Assembly: GCF_900129235.1 (NCBI RefSeq)
Contig: NZ_FQUV01000003.1
Span: forward strand, 248,001-312,000
Direction of reading: 5' to 3'
Length of the DNA: 64,000 nt
From: Litoreibacter ascidiaceicola
GTDB lineage: Bacteria > Pseudomonadota > Alphaproteobacteria > Rhodobacterales > Rhodobacteraceae
A program made the translations under genes and the position numbers. Every line of letters starts with the position of its first letter. Position 1 is the first letter of the stretch. Below are positions 35,140-44,742 of the stretch, one piece after another. The notes beneath the pieces are model-generated. The model saw only the letters and a list, made by a program, of their open reading frames with translations, did no database searches and had not been told where the DNA came from.

Positions 35140-36471
35140 ATGATGCGGTCCCTGCTCCTTGTTTTGTCACTGCTGGTCGCGCTGCCCCTCTGGGCGGCCC
35201 AGATCAGCGTGCCTGCGGGGCAGGGGACGCTTGCAAAAGCCATCGCCGGGGCAAATCCCGGCGATGTGCTGATCCTTGGGGCGGGTGTTTACGCCGGCCC
35301 CGTCACCATCGACCGCCCGCTGACCATCACCGGCACCCATGACGCGATCATCGACGGCACGGGGCAGGGCACCGTGGTGACCATCGACGCGCCGGATGTG
35401 TCTGTGACCGGCGTGACTGTCACAGGCTCGGGGCTGGACAGCCAGAACCTTGACGCGGGCATCAAGATTTTGAAGAAGGCCGACCGCGCGCTGGTGGAAA
35501 ACAACCGCGTGCTGGGCAATCTGCACGGCGTCGACGTGCATGGCGGCCATGACGCGCAGGTGCGCGGCAACGTGATCGAAGGTACTCAGCAGTTCCGCAT
35601 GAACGACCGCGGCAACGGCATTTATGTGTGGAACTCTCCCGGCACGCTGGTCGAGGGTAACACCGTCCGCTGGGGCCGCGACGGGATATTCTCCAACACC
35701 TCGCGCAAGGGGATATACCGCAACAACCTGTTCCGCGACCTGCGTTTTGCGGTGCATTACATGTATACCAACGATTCCGAGGTGTCGGGCAACGTGTCCA
35801 TCGGCAACCATCTGGGTTATGCGATCATGTTCTCCAACAAGGTCGTTTTGAAGAATAACCTCAGCCTGTCGGACATCAGCCACGGGGTCATGCTGAACTA
35901 CGCCAACAACGCCGACGTGTCGGGCAATCTGGTGCGCGGCGGGGCGGATCGCTGCACGTTTATCTACAACGCGCACAAGAACCTGATCTATGACAACCGC
36001 TTCGAGGGCTGCAATATCGGCATCCACTTCACCGCCGGCTCGGAGCGCAACGTGCTGACCGGCAATGCCTTCATCAGCAACCGCACGCAGGTGAAATACG
36101 TGGGCACCCGTGACATTGAATGGAGCTTCGAGGGGCGTGGCAATTACTGGTCCGACCACCCCGGTTTTGACCTTGGCGGCGACGGCATTGCCGACAGCCC
36201 GTTCCGCCCCAATGATCTGATGGACCATATCCTGTGGTCGCAACCCGCCGCCTCGCTGCTGACCGGTGCGCCTGCCGTGCAACTGATCCGCTGGGCGCAA
36301 TCGAGCTTCCCCGCCACGCTGCCCGGCGGCGTGGTCGATAGCGCACCGCTGATGGCGGCCCCGACCATAACCGTTTCACCCGAATACACCGCGATGGAGG
36401 CCGACGCGGCCGCGCGGCGGAAAGAAAGTGACCTAGATGACTTCGACGTTAACGATCTCGCATCTCACTAA
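35140..36471 (+). CDS. nosD: NosD, periplasmic copper-processing beta-helix protein
   Basis: 443 residues with a Sec signal (LLVLSLLVALPLWA) and a right-handed parallel beta-helix of PbH1 repeats rich in G-N-x-V/I steps (for example NRVLGNLHGVDVHGG and NTVRWGRDGIFSN). With NosF and NosY it supplies sulfide/copper for the CuZ centre. Its end overlaps the start of nosF by 35 bases. Confidence 0.96.
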   Translation: MMRSLLLVLSLLVALPLWAAQISVPAGQGTLAKAIAGANPGDVLILGAGVYAGPVTIDRPLTITGTHDAIIDGTGQGTVVTIDAPDVSVTGVTVTGSGLDSQNLDAGIKILKKADRALVENNRVLGNLHGVDVHGGHDAQVRGNVIEGTQQFRMNDRGNGIYVWNSPGTLVEGNTVRWGRDGIFSNTSRKGIYRNNLFRDLRFAVHYMYTNDSEVSGNVSIGNHLGYAIMFSNKVVLKNNLSLSDISHGVMLNYANNADVSGNLVRGGADRCTFIYNAHKNLIYDNRFEGCNIGIHFTAGSERNVLTGNAFISNRTQVKYVGTRDIEWSFEGRGNYWSDHPGFDLGGDGIADSPFRPNDLMDHILWSQPAASLLTGAPAVQLIRWAQSSFPATLPGGVVDSAPLMAAPTITVSPEYTAMEADAAARRKESDLDDFDVNDLASH

Positions 36472-37327
36472 GGCGTTTGGCGGGGTGAAAGCCCTGTCCG
36501 ACGTGTCGCTGGCCGTGGAGCCGGGCGAGCGCGTGGCGCTGCTGGGCCATAACGGCGCGGGCAAGTCCACGCTGATGAAGGTGATCCTTGGCCTGATCGC
36601 ACCCGATGGTGGCGAGATCAGCGTTTGCGGCGCGGCACCGGGCAAGGCTCGCAGCCAAGTGGCCTACCTGCCGGAAAACGCCGCGTTCCATTCCGCCCTG
36701 ACGGGGCTGGAGCAGATCACCTATTACATGCGCTTGCGCGGCGAGGCTGTGTCGGGCGCGATGGAGCTTTTGGACCGCGTCGGGCTGGGCCACGCCGCCA
36801 AGCGGCGCATCTGCACCTATTCCAAAGGGATGCGGCAGCGCGTCGGGCTGGCGCAGGCGCTGATCGGGCATCCACGTCTGCTGGTGCTGGACGAGCCGAC
36901 CAGCGGTCTGGACCCCGTATCCCGCCGCGACTTCTACGAACTGCTCGACGGCTTGGCCGCCGATGGTGCGTCGATCCTGCTGTCGAGCCACGCCCTGACC
37001 GAGGTGGAGGCCCGCACCGACCGCCTGCTGATCCTGTCGGGCGGACGCATGGTCGCCGAAGGCTCCCTGCCGGAGTTGCGACGCGAGGCGGCGTTGCCCG
37101 TGTCGATGCAGATCACTGCACTGAACGGTTATGACACGGACATCATGGCGGCCCTGCCGGACGCCATCCGCCTCAATGGCGGGCTGCATCTGAACTGCAC
37201 CCAGGAAGACAAGCTGGCGACGCTGGCCCGTATCTCCGCGATGCAGGAAAAGGTCACGGATCTGGAGGTCATTCCGCCGTCGCTTGAAGACATCTACAGC
37301 CATTTCAGCCGGAGGGACGGCCAATGA
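36437..37327 (+). CDS. nosF: NosF, ABC ATPase of the NosDFY maturation transporter
   Basis: 296 residues: Walker A GHNGAGKST (K43), signature region YSKGMRQRVGLAQAL, Walker B LLVLDEPTSGLDP, switch LSSHAL. It powers NosY and works with NosD in CuZ assembly. ATGA overlap with nosY. Confidence 0.96.
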   Translation: MTSTLTISHLTKAFGGVKALSDVSLAVEPGERVALLGHNGAGKSTLMKVILGLIAPDGGEISVCGAAPGKARSQVAYLPENAAFHSALTGLEQITYYMRLRGEAVSGAMELLDRVGLGHAAKRRICTYSKGMRQRVGLAQALIGHPRLLVLDEPTSGLDPVSRRDFYELLDGLAADGASILLSSHALTEVEARTDRLLILSGGRMVAEGSLPELRREAALPVSMQITALNGYDTDIMAALPDAIRLNGGLHLNCTQEDKLATLARISAMQEKVTDLEVIPPSLEDIYSHFSRRDGQ

Positions 37328-38148
37328 TTGCCCGTATCTTTGCCACCGCCGTCACCGAGGCGCATATCGCCCGGCGCAACCGCTGGGTGCTGATCGCCGT
37401 GGCGCTGATGGTGGTGTTCTCGCTTGTTTTGTCCGCCGCAGGCTCCGCGCCCACGGGTGCGCTTGGCGCGGACCGGTTGTCCGTGGTCGTCGCCTCGCTG
37501 ACCTCGCTATCGGTCTATCTGGTGCCGCTGGTGGCGCTGCTCATGTCGTTTGACGCCGTCGCGGGCGAGGTGGAACGCGGAACGTTGCCCTTGCTGCTGA
37601 CCTACCCCGTCGCCCGCTGGGAAGTGCTGGCAGGCAAGCTGCTGGCGCACACAGCGATCCTGATCGTGGCCATCCTCGCGGGCTATGGCGTTGCGGCGGC
37701 GATCACCATTGCGGCCGATCCGGCGGCGGTGGCAGGTCTGGGCGCTTTGTGGCGGCTGACATGGACCTCCGTGCTGCTGGGGGCGACCTTCATCGGCATT
37801 GGCTACGCGCTGTCCTCGCTGGCGCGGCGTGTGTCCGGCGCTGCCGGTCTGGCAATCGGGCTGTGGCTGGGTTTGGTCGTGCTCTATGACCTGGGCCTGT
37901 TGGCCGCCGTGGTGGCAGACGATGGCGGATTTTTCACCACGGACGTGTTCCCCGCAGCGCTGCTCGCCAACCCAGCAGACGCGTTCCGGCTGTTCAACCT
38001 GACCGCATCGCAGGCCACCGCCGCAGCGTCGGGTGTGGGCGGAGCGGCGGCGACGATCCCTCTGTGGCAATCGCTGCTGTCGATCCTGATCTGGCCGCTG
38101 GTCTCGCTGGCACTGGCGGCACTGGCGTTCCGGAAGGTGGAGCCATGA
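37324..38148 (+). CDS. nosY: NosY, membrane subunit of the NosDFY transporter
   Basis: 274 residues with six predicted helices. EVERGTLPLLLTYPVARWEV after the second helix is the conserved contact with the ATPase in ABC-2 permeases. The ATG overlaps the nosF stop and its own stop overlaps the nosL ATG. Confidence 0.95.
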   Translation: MIARIFATAVTEAHIARRNRWVLIAVALMVVFSLVLSAAGSAPTGALGADRLSVVVASLTSLSVYLVPLVALLMSFDAVAGEVERGTLPLLLTYPVARWEVLAGKLLAHTAILIVAILAGYGVAAAITIAADPAAVAGLGALWRLTWTSVLLGATFIGIGYALSSLARRVSGAAGLAIGLWLGLVVLYDLGLLAAVVADDGGFFTTDVFPAALLANPADAFRLFNLTASQATAAASGVGGAAATIPLWQSLLSILIWPLVSLALAALAFRKVEP

Positions 38149-38705
38149 GATACCTGCTCGTCGCCCTGATGCTGCTGGCCGCCTGCAAGGAAGAGGTCGT
38201 GCAGGATACCACCGCTTTGCCCCTGACCGAGGAGGCCGTGGGCCATTATTGCCAGATGAACCTGCTGGAACATGAAGGCCCCAAAGCGCAGGCGCATCTG
38301 GGCGGGCTTCCCGGTGCGCCGCTGTTCTTCTCTCAGGTGCGCGATGTGGTGGCCTATACGCGGATGCCGGAGCAGAGCCACGACATTCTGGCCGTCTGGG
38401 TCAACGACATGAGCGCCACTGGCGCCACTTGGGACGCGCCCGGCGCAAGCAACTGGATCACCGCCGAGGATGCGTTCTATGTCGTGGGTGGTCGTGCCTT
38501 GGGTGGCATGGGCGCGCCGGAATTGGTTCCGTTTTCCAAACGCGACGACGCCGTGAAGTTTGCCGCCGTCAATGGCGGCGACGTGATGCAGCTGTCGCAG
38601 ATACCCGACAGCGCCGTGCTTGCCCCCGTTGCCTTGGATGGCGACACAACTGACGATGATTTTGACAACCGCCTGCGCGCCCTGTCGCGCAACTCGGAAG
38701 GATGA
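38145..38705 (+). CDS. nosL: NosL, copper-chaperone lipoprotein
   Basis: 186 residues from the ATG in the ATGA overlap with nosY; a longer frame from 38064 is rejected. Lipobox LLAAC makes Cys14 the lipidated residue. The following HYCQMNLLEHEGPKAQ has the conserved Cys-x-Met site that binds Cu(I) for delivery to the apo-CuZ site. Typical length. Confidence 0.95.
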   Translation: MRYLLVALMLLAACKEEVVQDTTALPLTEEAVGHYCQMNLLEHEGPKAQAHLGGLPGAPLFFSQVRDVVAYTRMPEQSHDILAVWVNDMSATGATWDAPGASNWITAEDAFYVVGGRALGGMGAPELVPFSKRDDAVKFAAVNGGDVMQLSQIPDSAVLAPVALDGDTTDDDFDNRLRALSRNSEG

Positions 38706-38709
38706 CCCC

Positions 38710-39618
38710 ATGACCAGCCGCCGCCGTTTCCTGACCATCACCGCCGCCGCAATGGCCTGCGCCGGTCGCAGCACCGCGCAGCCGGTCTACACATGGCAAG
38801 GGGTTGCCCTTGGCGCCCGTGCCACGCTGCGCCTTGCCCATCCGGACGCCAAGGCGATCAGCGCCCGCGTCGCGTCCGAGATATCGCGGCTCGAGGACAT
38901 CTTCAGCCTCTACCGCCCTGACAGCGCGCTGTCGGAACTGAACCGCAATGCCGCACTGCTAAATCCACCCTTCGAGTTGCTGGAATGCCTGTCTCTGGCT
39001 GCCGCGGTCCATAGGGCGAGCGGTGGCAGCTTTGATCCGACCATCCAGCCGCTTTGGGCCGCTTATGCGGAGGCATCTGCGCGTGGCGCGCTGCCGGCTG
39101 CCGAAGCTCTGAGCAAGGCACAAGCGCTTACGGGTTGGACGGGTGTCACGCTCGACCCCGCGGCCATAACCCTGCGCCCCGACATGGCGCTGACGCTTAA
39201 TGGCATCGCGCAGGGCTACATCGCGGATCGTGTGGCCGATTTGCTGGAAGCTGAGGGGCTGACCAACATCCTGATCGACACCGGAGAATTCCGTGCTGTT
39301 GGTGGCCACCCAGATGGCGGTGCATGGCCCGTCAAACTGGCGGCGGGGGGCGAGGTGCCGTTGACGGCGCGGGCGCTTGCTACCTCTGCGCCGCTGGGTA
39401 CCACCTTTGATAAAGAAGCGCAGGTGAGCCACATTCTTGACCCGCGCACAGGCCTGCCGGCGCGTGTGACTTGGCGTGAAATCACCGTTTCGGCACAGTC
39501 TGCGGCTCTCGCGGACGCGCTTTCAACGGCAGCATGTCTGATCGAGGACCGCGCCAGCATAGACGCGTGCCTTGCGCAGTTCCGGGGTGTGAAACTCGAG
39601 GCGATTTCAGCCGCCTAG
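38710..39618 (+). CDS. nosX: NosX, ApbE-type FMN transferase for NosR
   Basis: 302 residues from ATG 38710 with a twin-arginine-like leader (TSRRRFLTITAAAMA). The ApbE fold is seen in EDIFSLYRPDSALSELNR, GYIADRVADLL, IDTGEFRAVGGHPDG and the C-terminal Asp-rich loop (AQSAALADALSTAACL). It attaches FMN to the periplasmic threonine of NosR. Last gene of the nos cluster. The 180 bases behind it show no gene. Confidence 0.94.
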   Translation: MTSRRRFLTITAAAMACAGRSTAQPVYTWQGVALGARATLRLAHPDAKAISARVASEISRLEDIFSLYRPDSALSELNRNAALLNPPFELLECLSLAAAVHRASGGSFDPTIQPLWAAYAEASARGALPAAEALSKAQALTGWTGVTLDPAAITLRPDMALTLNGIAQGYIADRVADLLEAEGLTNILIDTGEFRAVGGHPDGGAWPVKLAAGGEVPLTARALATSAPLGTTFDKEAQVSHILDPRTGLPARVTWREITVSAQSAALADALSTAACLIEDRASIDACLAQFRGVKLEAISAA

Positions 39619-39798
39619 CGCGCGGCTTTGGTGGCGGGGACCTGCTCGGGCAGCAAATGCTTGCGCGGCTGCCCGCATATTGCCCCATTTATGATTGATA
39701 TTCACGTCAGCTTAACCCGAGTCGTGGATCGTATCTGTCATGCGAATATCTGAACCCCTGACCATTTTAGCGCCCGAAACACACTTCGGAGGCCGCTC

Positions 39799-40164
39799 AT
39801 GACCGTCTTCACCGAAATTTTCAAACGCGTGCAGTTGTTCTTCGTTGCCTTCACCTTGGCGGCAAGTTCGATGATGTTTGTGGGAATGGCGTCAGGCAAG
39901 CTTGATCGCGGTGTGGTCTATATGGGACTTGCAGAAAAATTCGCGACCTTTTTTGCGTCCAACCCCACGATGATGAAGATGATTGCCAGCGGAAGCCAGA
40001 TGTCAGCCCTTGATGCGCAGTCCAGAAGTATCAGACCTGCGCACGCTGCACCGTCGGGCCCTGTGATCGAGGCACCTCAGATTACAGGCACGAGCTTGCA
40101 AGCGCTCAAACAGCGGCAGCGGCAACGCATAATTCCAAGCGGCGATGTGTATACTGGCGGCTAG
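39799..40164 (+). CDS. small membrane-anchored protein of unknown function
   Basis: 121 residues with one N-terminal hydrophobic segment (LFFVAFTLAASSMMFVGMA) and a soluble tail ending in a basic QRQRQRIIPS stretch. No family recognised. CGGAGG lies 7 bases before the ATG. Its stop overlaps that of the convergent mipZ gene by 4 bases. Confidence 0.7.
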   Translation: MTVFTEIFKRVQLFFVAFTLAASSMMFVGMASGKLDRGVVYMGLAEKFATFFASNPTMMKMIASGSQMSALDAQSRSIRPAHAAPSGPVIEAPQITGTSLQALKQRQRQRIIPSGDVYTGG

Positions 40165-40973
40165 AAATTGACGTCGACGCCGGGAAGGCGCAACGATTTC
40201 ATCAATTCACGCACTTCCTGACGGGCGGCAATGTTGGAGATGTTGAGGTTTTTCACCCCGATATCGCCCAAGTCCAGCAACGTCAGCCCGCGCGGGAACA
40301 ACTCACGGAAAATCACCCTTTCCGAGAAGCCGGGGGCCACGCGGAAGCCGATGCGTTTTGCCAATGCCTCGACCGCGTCGGTGATCTTCTTCTTGTTGTG
40401 CATGCGCTGGGTACCCACGCGGTTGCGCACCACGATCCAGTCGATCGGGGACAGTCCCGCCTGCGCGCGCAGCTGACGGGCCTGCCAGACCATTTCGGCA
40501 TAAACCGACGGGCCGATTATCTTCTGCGTTTCCGGCTCGATGCGGGCAAGCAGATCGAAGTCGATAAAGCTGTCGTTCAGGGGCGTCACCAAGGTGTCTG
40601 CCAACGAGTGTGCGACCTGACTTAACCGCGTGTGGGAGCCGGGGCAATCAATGACGATAAAGTCGAAGCGACCCTCCATCCCTGCAACGGCTTCGGTCAA
40701 ACGGCGGTCGTAGATGTTTTCGCCGGGGTTGAGCGTCGCGGGGTCAACCTCTGGCAACTCGACAATTTCAGGGCGCGGCAGGTCGAGTCCGTTCTTTTTC
40801 GAGTAGCCCGCGCGATTCTCGCAGTATCGCGAAAAGCTGCGTTGACGCAGGTCCAGATCCAGCGCGCCCACGGTGAATCCCGCCCGCACGAGCGCGGTCG
40901 CAACATGCATGCAATTGGTGGATTTTCCCGATCCGCCCTTTTCGTTGCCAAAGACGATGATATGCGCGGCCAT
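40161..40973 (-). CDS. mipZ: MipZ, division-plane positioning ParA-like ATPase
   Basis: 270 residues. Deviant Walker A NEKGGSGKST (signature K12, K17), Walker A' LDLDLRQRSFSRY, Walker B FDFIVIDCPG and the MipZ-specific C-terminal part (MHNKKKITDAVEAL, FRELFPRGLTLLDL). In alphaproteobacteria MipZ forms a gradient from ParB-bound origins and keeps FtsZ at mid-cell. It stands alone, far from parAB, which is usual. Confidence 0.93.
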   Translation of the reverse strand: MAAHIIVFGNEKGGSGKSTNCMHVATALVRAGFTVGALDLDLRQRSFSRYCENRAGYSKKNGLDLPRPEIVELPEVDPATLNPGENIYDRRLTEAVAGMEGRFDFIVIDCPGSHTRLSQVAHSLADTLVTPLNDSFIDFDLLARIEPETQKIIGPSVYAEMVWQARQLRAQAGLSPIDWIVVRNRVGTQRMHNKKKITDAVEALAKRIGFRVAPGFSERVIFRELFPRGLTLLDLGDIGVKNLNISNIAARQEVRELMKSLRLPGVDVNF

Positions 40974-41431
40974 GTTCTGTCCCGTAGATTAGTGCGTGCC
41001 CCTTGTCGGGGTTTGAGGCGTTATAAGCACGGGGCGGGGCGAGGGGAAGCAAAACCGCCGCAAAGTTTGCAGGTTGCGAACGCATGGTTAAACGGACGTA
41101 AACGGCTAGGGCGTAAACCCTCGCATATCGACGTCGATCCCAAATGGTTCCGGGCCCCGCGTTGCTGGCTGTGGCAAGCTGGCAATGCTTACGGGGCATC
41201 CGAAAATCATGCATGAGACGGGGCTTTTGCCCTGATACGCCGGAAAAACCGGCGAGGATGCGGGGGTATTCCCCCGTCCGGCGCCTTTAGAGGGCGCGCG
41301 CGTTGCAAATATCCAGACAGAGCGTATCCCAAACCCGTGACAGGTCCGCCTGCCACGGTATTTGGCGTGTCCAATGAAAAAAGCCGCCCCCCGAAGGGTG
41401 CGGCTTTGATCTGCGTCGAAGGGTACGGCTT
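40974..41431. other. 458-base intergenic region with clustered stem-loops
   Basis: Between mipZ and rpmE (both leftward). Holds the rpmE terminator at its right end and four short stem-loops at 41221-41297: GGGC-TTTT-GCCC, GCCGG-AAAAA-CCGGC, CGGGGG-TATT-CCCCCG and GCGCC/GGCGC. The rest up to the mipZ ATG shows no gene. The cluster could be a small RNA or processed 3' region. Confidence 0.45.
41377..41407 (-). terminator. intrinsic terminator of the rplS-rpmE transcript
   Basis: On the minus strand AAAGCCG...CGGCTTT forms a stem with a TTCG loop and is followed directly by six T residues, 24 bases beyond the rpmE stop. This is a canonical Rho-independent terminator. Confidence 0.8.
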
Positions 41432-41653
41432 TTAGAAGCCCAGTCCTTCGTATTTGTTTTTGAACTTGGAAACACGACCACCAGTGTCCATCAGGCGCTG
41501 GTTGCCGCCGGTCCATGCGGGGTGCACGGAAGGGTCGATGTCCAAAGAAATCTGGTCGCCTTCAGCGCCCCAAGTGGATTTCATCTCAAGCACTGTGCCA
41601 TCGGTCATTTTGACGTTGATGGTGTGGTATTCTGGGTGAGTATCTTTTTTCAT
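41432..41653 (-). CDS. rpmE: 50S ribosomal protein L31
   Basis: 73 residues beginning [10 protein letters not shown], with [12 protein letters not shown] and [17 protein letters not shown]. The zinc-binding CxxC pair of some L31 proteins is missing, so this is the zinc-independent (C-) form. It sits 11 bases after rplS and ends at the terminator. Confidence 0.96.
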   Translation of the reverse strand: MKKDTHPEYHTINVKMTDGTVLEMKSTWGAEGDQISLDIDPSVHPAWTGGNQRLMDTGGRVSKFKNKYEGLGF

Positions 41654-41664
41654 GACAGTTCCCC

Positions 41665-42039
41665 TTACGCCTTGGGCGCTTTGTAGTTGGAATCCTCGGC
41701 GATACGAGCGGATTTACCGCGACGCGAACGCAGATAGTACAGCTTGGCGCGACGAACGCGGCCACGACGCACAACGGTGATGCTGTCGATGTTGGTGGAG
41801 TGCAGTGGGAACACACGTTCCACGCCCTCACCGAAGGAGATTTTGCGCACGCAGAACGAACCGGCAATACCTTTGCCGTTGTTGCGCGCGATGCAAACGC
41901 CTTCGTAATTCTGAACACGGCTACGTGTACCTTCGGTCACTTTGTAGCCAACGCGGATGGTGTCACCCGCTTTGAAGTCGGGGATATCATGCCCCAAAGC
42001 GGCGATTTGTTCCGCTTCTAGTTGTGCGATCAGGTTCAT
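41665..42039 (-). CDS. rplS: 50S ribosomal protein L19
   Basis: 124 residues: [32 protein letters not shown] and [23 protein letters not shown] are diagnostic. It sits at the 30S/50S interface of the ribosome. Normally it directly follows trmD; here a gene on the opposite strand separates the two. Confidence 0.98.
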   Translation of the reverse strand: MNLIAQLEAEQIAALGHDIPDFKAGDTIRVGYKVTEGTRSRVQNYEGVCIARNNGKGIAGSFCVRKISFGEGVERVFPLHSTNIDSITVVRRGRVRRAKLYYLRSRRGKSARIAEDSNYKAPKA

Positions 42040-42405
42040 CTGAAACGCTCCTTTTCTGATCCCGGTTTACCCGGAGAATATGTCTCGCGGTCTAAGAGCT
42101 CTTGGTTTCCTTCCGGGTCCGCCCTCGTTTCCGAGAAAGCGCCCGCCAGAGATTAGATCGACGTTGCTTTGAGCGCCCAAGCTTTGCATCCACGATGTGC
42201 GCCGAAAAAAGCGCGTTGGATGGCCAATAAAACAAAGGCTCCGGTCAGTATTCTGATTCCAGATTGGCGGGGTATAGGAGGGTTCGCCGCGTAGATCAAG
42301 CGGCCATCACCCCAGACACGATTTTTAGCGCGTTTCGCAGCGGAACGGTTGAAGCGCGCACCTGCACGGCCCATCCTTGAAGGAACCATACCCAAGGAGC
42401 GTCCC
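42040..42405. promoter_or_regulatory. 366-base divergent region between rplS and the CurA-like gene
   Basis: No gene seen. It must carry the promoter and leader of rplS-rpmE (leftward) and the promoter of the oxidoreductase (rightward, with AAGGAG at 42394-42399). A short CCGG/CCGG hairpin near 42060 lies in the rplS leader and may take part in autogenous control; this is speculative. Confidence 0.4.
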
Positions 42406-43434
42406 ATGACACAATCAGACACCAGCAACCGCCGCATCGTTCTGGCCGAGCGCCCTCAGGGCCTGCCGGACGACAACACTTTGCGTCTTGAGCAGACCGA
42501 TATCCCCACCGCTGGCGCGGGCGAGATGCTACTGCGCACGGTATACCTGTCGCTTGATCCCTACATGCGCGGCCGGATGAGCGACGCCAAATCCTATGCC
42601 GAGCCGGTCAAGCTGGGCGAAGTCATGACGGGGCAGGTGGTCGCACAGGTCGTCACCTCCGACGTCAAGGGCTTTGCCGAAGGCGACTACGTGCTGTCCG
42701 GGAGCGGCTGGCAGGATTACGCGGTCTCTAATGGCGATCAGGTTTTGAACCTTGGCGCTGATCCGGCGAACCCGTCCTGGGCTTTGGGAATTATGGGTAT
42801 GCCCGGTTACACGGCCTATGCGGGGTTGCTGAAAATCGGGGAACCCAAAGCTGGCGAGACCGTCGTGGTCGCCGCCGCCTCCGGCCCCGTGGGGGCGACA
42901 GTGGGCCAGATCGCCAAGCTCAAGGGCTGCCGCGTTGTCGGCATCGCTGGTGGGGCGGAGAAATGCGCGCATGTGGTCGACAATCTTGGGTTTGATGCGT
43001 GCATCGACCATAAGGCTGACGACTTCGCGGCCCAGCTGAAAGACGCGTGCCCTGACGGCATCGACGTCTATTTCGAGAATGTCGGCGGCAAAGTGCTCTA
43101 CGGCGTACTGCCCCTGCTGAACCCGTTCGCGCGGATGCCGGTCTGCGGCATGGTGGCTTGGTACAACTTGCCGGGCTTGCCGGATGGCCCCGACATGGGG
43201 CCGGTCATCATGGGCACAATCCTGCGAATGAAGGTCAAGGTTCAGGGCTTCATCATCTTCGACAGCTTCGGGCCGGAGACTTACAAAGAGTTCGCCGCCG
43301 AGATGACCGGATGGCTGGCCGACGGCAAAGTGAAGTATAAAGAGCAGGTCGTTGACGGTCTCGAAAACGCGCCCGCCGCGTTGAACGACCTGCTCGAGGG
43401 CCGCAGCTTTGGCAAAATGGTGGTGAAGGTCTAG
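42406..43434 (+). CDS. NADP-dependent zinc-free medium-chain oxidoreductase (CurA/PTGR type)
   Basis: 342 residues from ATG 42406 with AAGGAG 6 bases upstream. Fold marks: SLDPYMRGRM, GMPGYTAYAGLL, the Rossmann motif AAASGPVGATVGQIAKLKGC and YFENVGGKVL. Zinc ligands are absent, as in the double-bond reductase branch (2-alkenal or curcumin reductases). It probably detoxifies unsaturated carbonyls. It is inserted in reverse orientation between trmD and rplS; its stop overlaps the trmD stop by a few bases. Confidence 0.93.
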   Translation: MTQSDTSNRRIVLAERPQGLPDDNTLRLEQTDIPTAGAGEMLLRTVYLSLDPYMRGRMSDAKSYAEPVKLGEVMTGQVVAQVVTSDVKGFAEGDYVLSGSGWQDYAVSNGDQVLNLGADPANPSWALGIMGMPGYTAYAGLLKIGEPKAGETVVVAAASGPVGATVGQIAKLKGCRVVGIAGGAEKCAHVVDNLGFDACIDHKADDFAAQLKDACPDGIDVYFENVGGKVLYGVLPLLNPFARMPVCGMVAWYNLPGLPDGPDMGPVIMGTILRMKVKVQGFIIFDSFGPETYKEFAAEMTGWLADGKVKYKEQVVDGLENAPAALNDLLEGRSFGKMVVKV

Positions 43435-44234
43435 CCTTCACCCTCTTCGCGCTTGGCCCAAAGATCGGGCCGGCGCGCTTTGGTCAGCGCCTCTGACTGC
43501 TCGCGCCGCCAAGCATCGACTTTCCCGTGGTCGCCGGAGGTCAGGATGTCCGGCACACCCAAGCCGCGCCACTCGGCGGGGCGGGTGTATTGCGGGTGCT
43601 CCAGCGTTATACCGTCGGAGAAGCTTTCGTCTTCCGTTGAGTCTGAATTCCCCAGCACATTCGGCAACAAGCGCACGGTCGCGTCGATCATCGCCTGCGC
43701 TGCGATCTCGCCGCCTGTTAGCACGAAGTCACCCACGCTGACCTCTTCAATTTCGTAGTGATCCAGTACCCGCTGATCCACACCTTCAAACCGTCCGCAC
43801 AGCATGGTGATGCCGTCTGCCTGCGCCCATTCAGCCGCTTTGGCTTGAGTGAACGGCTTGCCGCGCGGCGACAGGTAGACAACGGGCCATTTGGCGCGCT
43901 CGGTCGTGCCCCGCTTGGCGAAGTCCAGCGCCTTGCCGACGATATCGGCCCGCAGCACCATGCCAGCACCACCGCCGTAAGGCGTATCGTCTACATTGCG
44001 GTGCTTGCCTTCGCCGAAGATGCGCAGGTCGATCGCCTCCAACGTCCATTTGCCCTCTTGCAGCGCCTTGCCTGTCAGCGACGCGCCCAAGACGCCCGGA
44101 AAGGCGTCGGGAAACAGCGTTATGATCTTGGCTGCCCACGCGCCCTTCAGGCGTGTTGGTTCGGCCATCAAATCGCTTGGCGTGAGAGAGGCGGAAATGG
44201 TCTTGCGACCATGGGATCTGGGCGGGGTACTCAT
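43431..44234 (-). CDS. trmD: tRNA (guanine37-N1)-methyltransferase
   Basis: 267 residues from ATG 44234, one base past the rimM stop. The SPOUT knot is clear: IITLFPDAFPGVLG, DDTPYGGGAGMVLRAD, LSPRGKPFTQ, LCGRFEGVDQRVLDHY and VGDFVLTGGEIAA. It methylates G37 of tRNAs with G36 to prevent frameshifting. The N-terminal 20-residue extension before LMAEPTRLKG is like those of other Rhodobacterales; a shorter start at 44168 is possible. Confidence 0.96.
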   Translation of the reverse strand: MSTPPRSHGRKTISASLTPSDLMAEPTRLKGAWAAKIITLFPDAFPGVLGASLTGKALQEGKWTLEAIDLRIFGEGKHRNVDDTPYGGGAGMVLRADIVGKALDFAKRGTTERAKWPVVYLSPRGKPFTQAKAAEWAQADGITMLCGRFEGVDQRVLDHYEIEEVSVGDFVLTGGEIAAQAMIDATVRLLPNVLGNSDSTEDESFSDGITLEHPQYTRPAEWRGLGVPDILTSGDHGKVDAWRREQSEALTKARRPDLWAKREEGEG

Positions 44235-44235
44235 A

Positions 44236-44742
44236 CTAGTCCAACAAGCCTTCCGGCGGGTCGATGATGATGCGCTTTGCGGCAAGATCGACCGTCGGCA
44301 CCGCGTCAAGCGTGAAGGGCAGCAGAACGGAGCCTTTGAGGCTTGGACCGCGCAGCTCCAGAATGTCGCCTGCGCCGTGGTTCAGGACCGCTGCGACTTT
44401 GCCGATGACCTCGCCGCCGGTATCCAGCACGTCCAAGCCCATCAGATCGGCGTGGTAGTATTCGTCGTCGGGCAGGGAGGGCAACAGGTCGCGATCTGCC
44501 GAAAGTTTGACACCGCGCAGCGCGTCCGCCTCGTCCTTGAAGCGAATGCCTGACAGGCGGGCGGCAAAGCCGTTTTTGACCTGACGGGTGATCTTCAAGG
44601 TGTATTCCACGCCGTTGTCGCCCGTGAGTGGGGAGTACAACGCGATATCCTCGGGAGTGGCGCAGAAGCTTTTCAGCCGCACCTCGCCTTTGACGCCGAA
44701 GGATCCGGCAATTGCACCGACAACAATTTTATCTTTGCTCAT
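44236..44742 (-). CDS. rimM: 16S rRNA processing protein RimM
   Basis: 168 residues from ATG 44742, which overlaps the stop of the small upstream gene (ATGA). N-terminal RimM beta-barrel ([20 protein letters not shown]) and PRC-barrel ([24 protein letters not shown]-type end). It helps assemble the 30S head and binds S19. The longer frame to 44904 overlaps other genes and is rejected. Confidence 0.95.
   Translation of the reverse strand: MSKDKIVVGAIAGSFGVKGEVRLKSFCATPEDIALYSPLTGDNGVEYTLKITRQVKNGFAARLSGIRFKDEADALRGVKLSADRDLLPSLPDDEYYHADLMGLDVLDTGGEVIGKVAAVLNHGAGDILELRGPSLKGSVLLPFTLDAVPTVDLAAKRIIIDPPEGLLD

Noticed and set aside
35167-37324. Long minus-strand frames opposite nosD and nosF
   Set aside because: The plus strand encodes complete nos proteins; the minus frames lack any family pattern.
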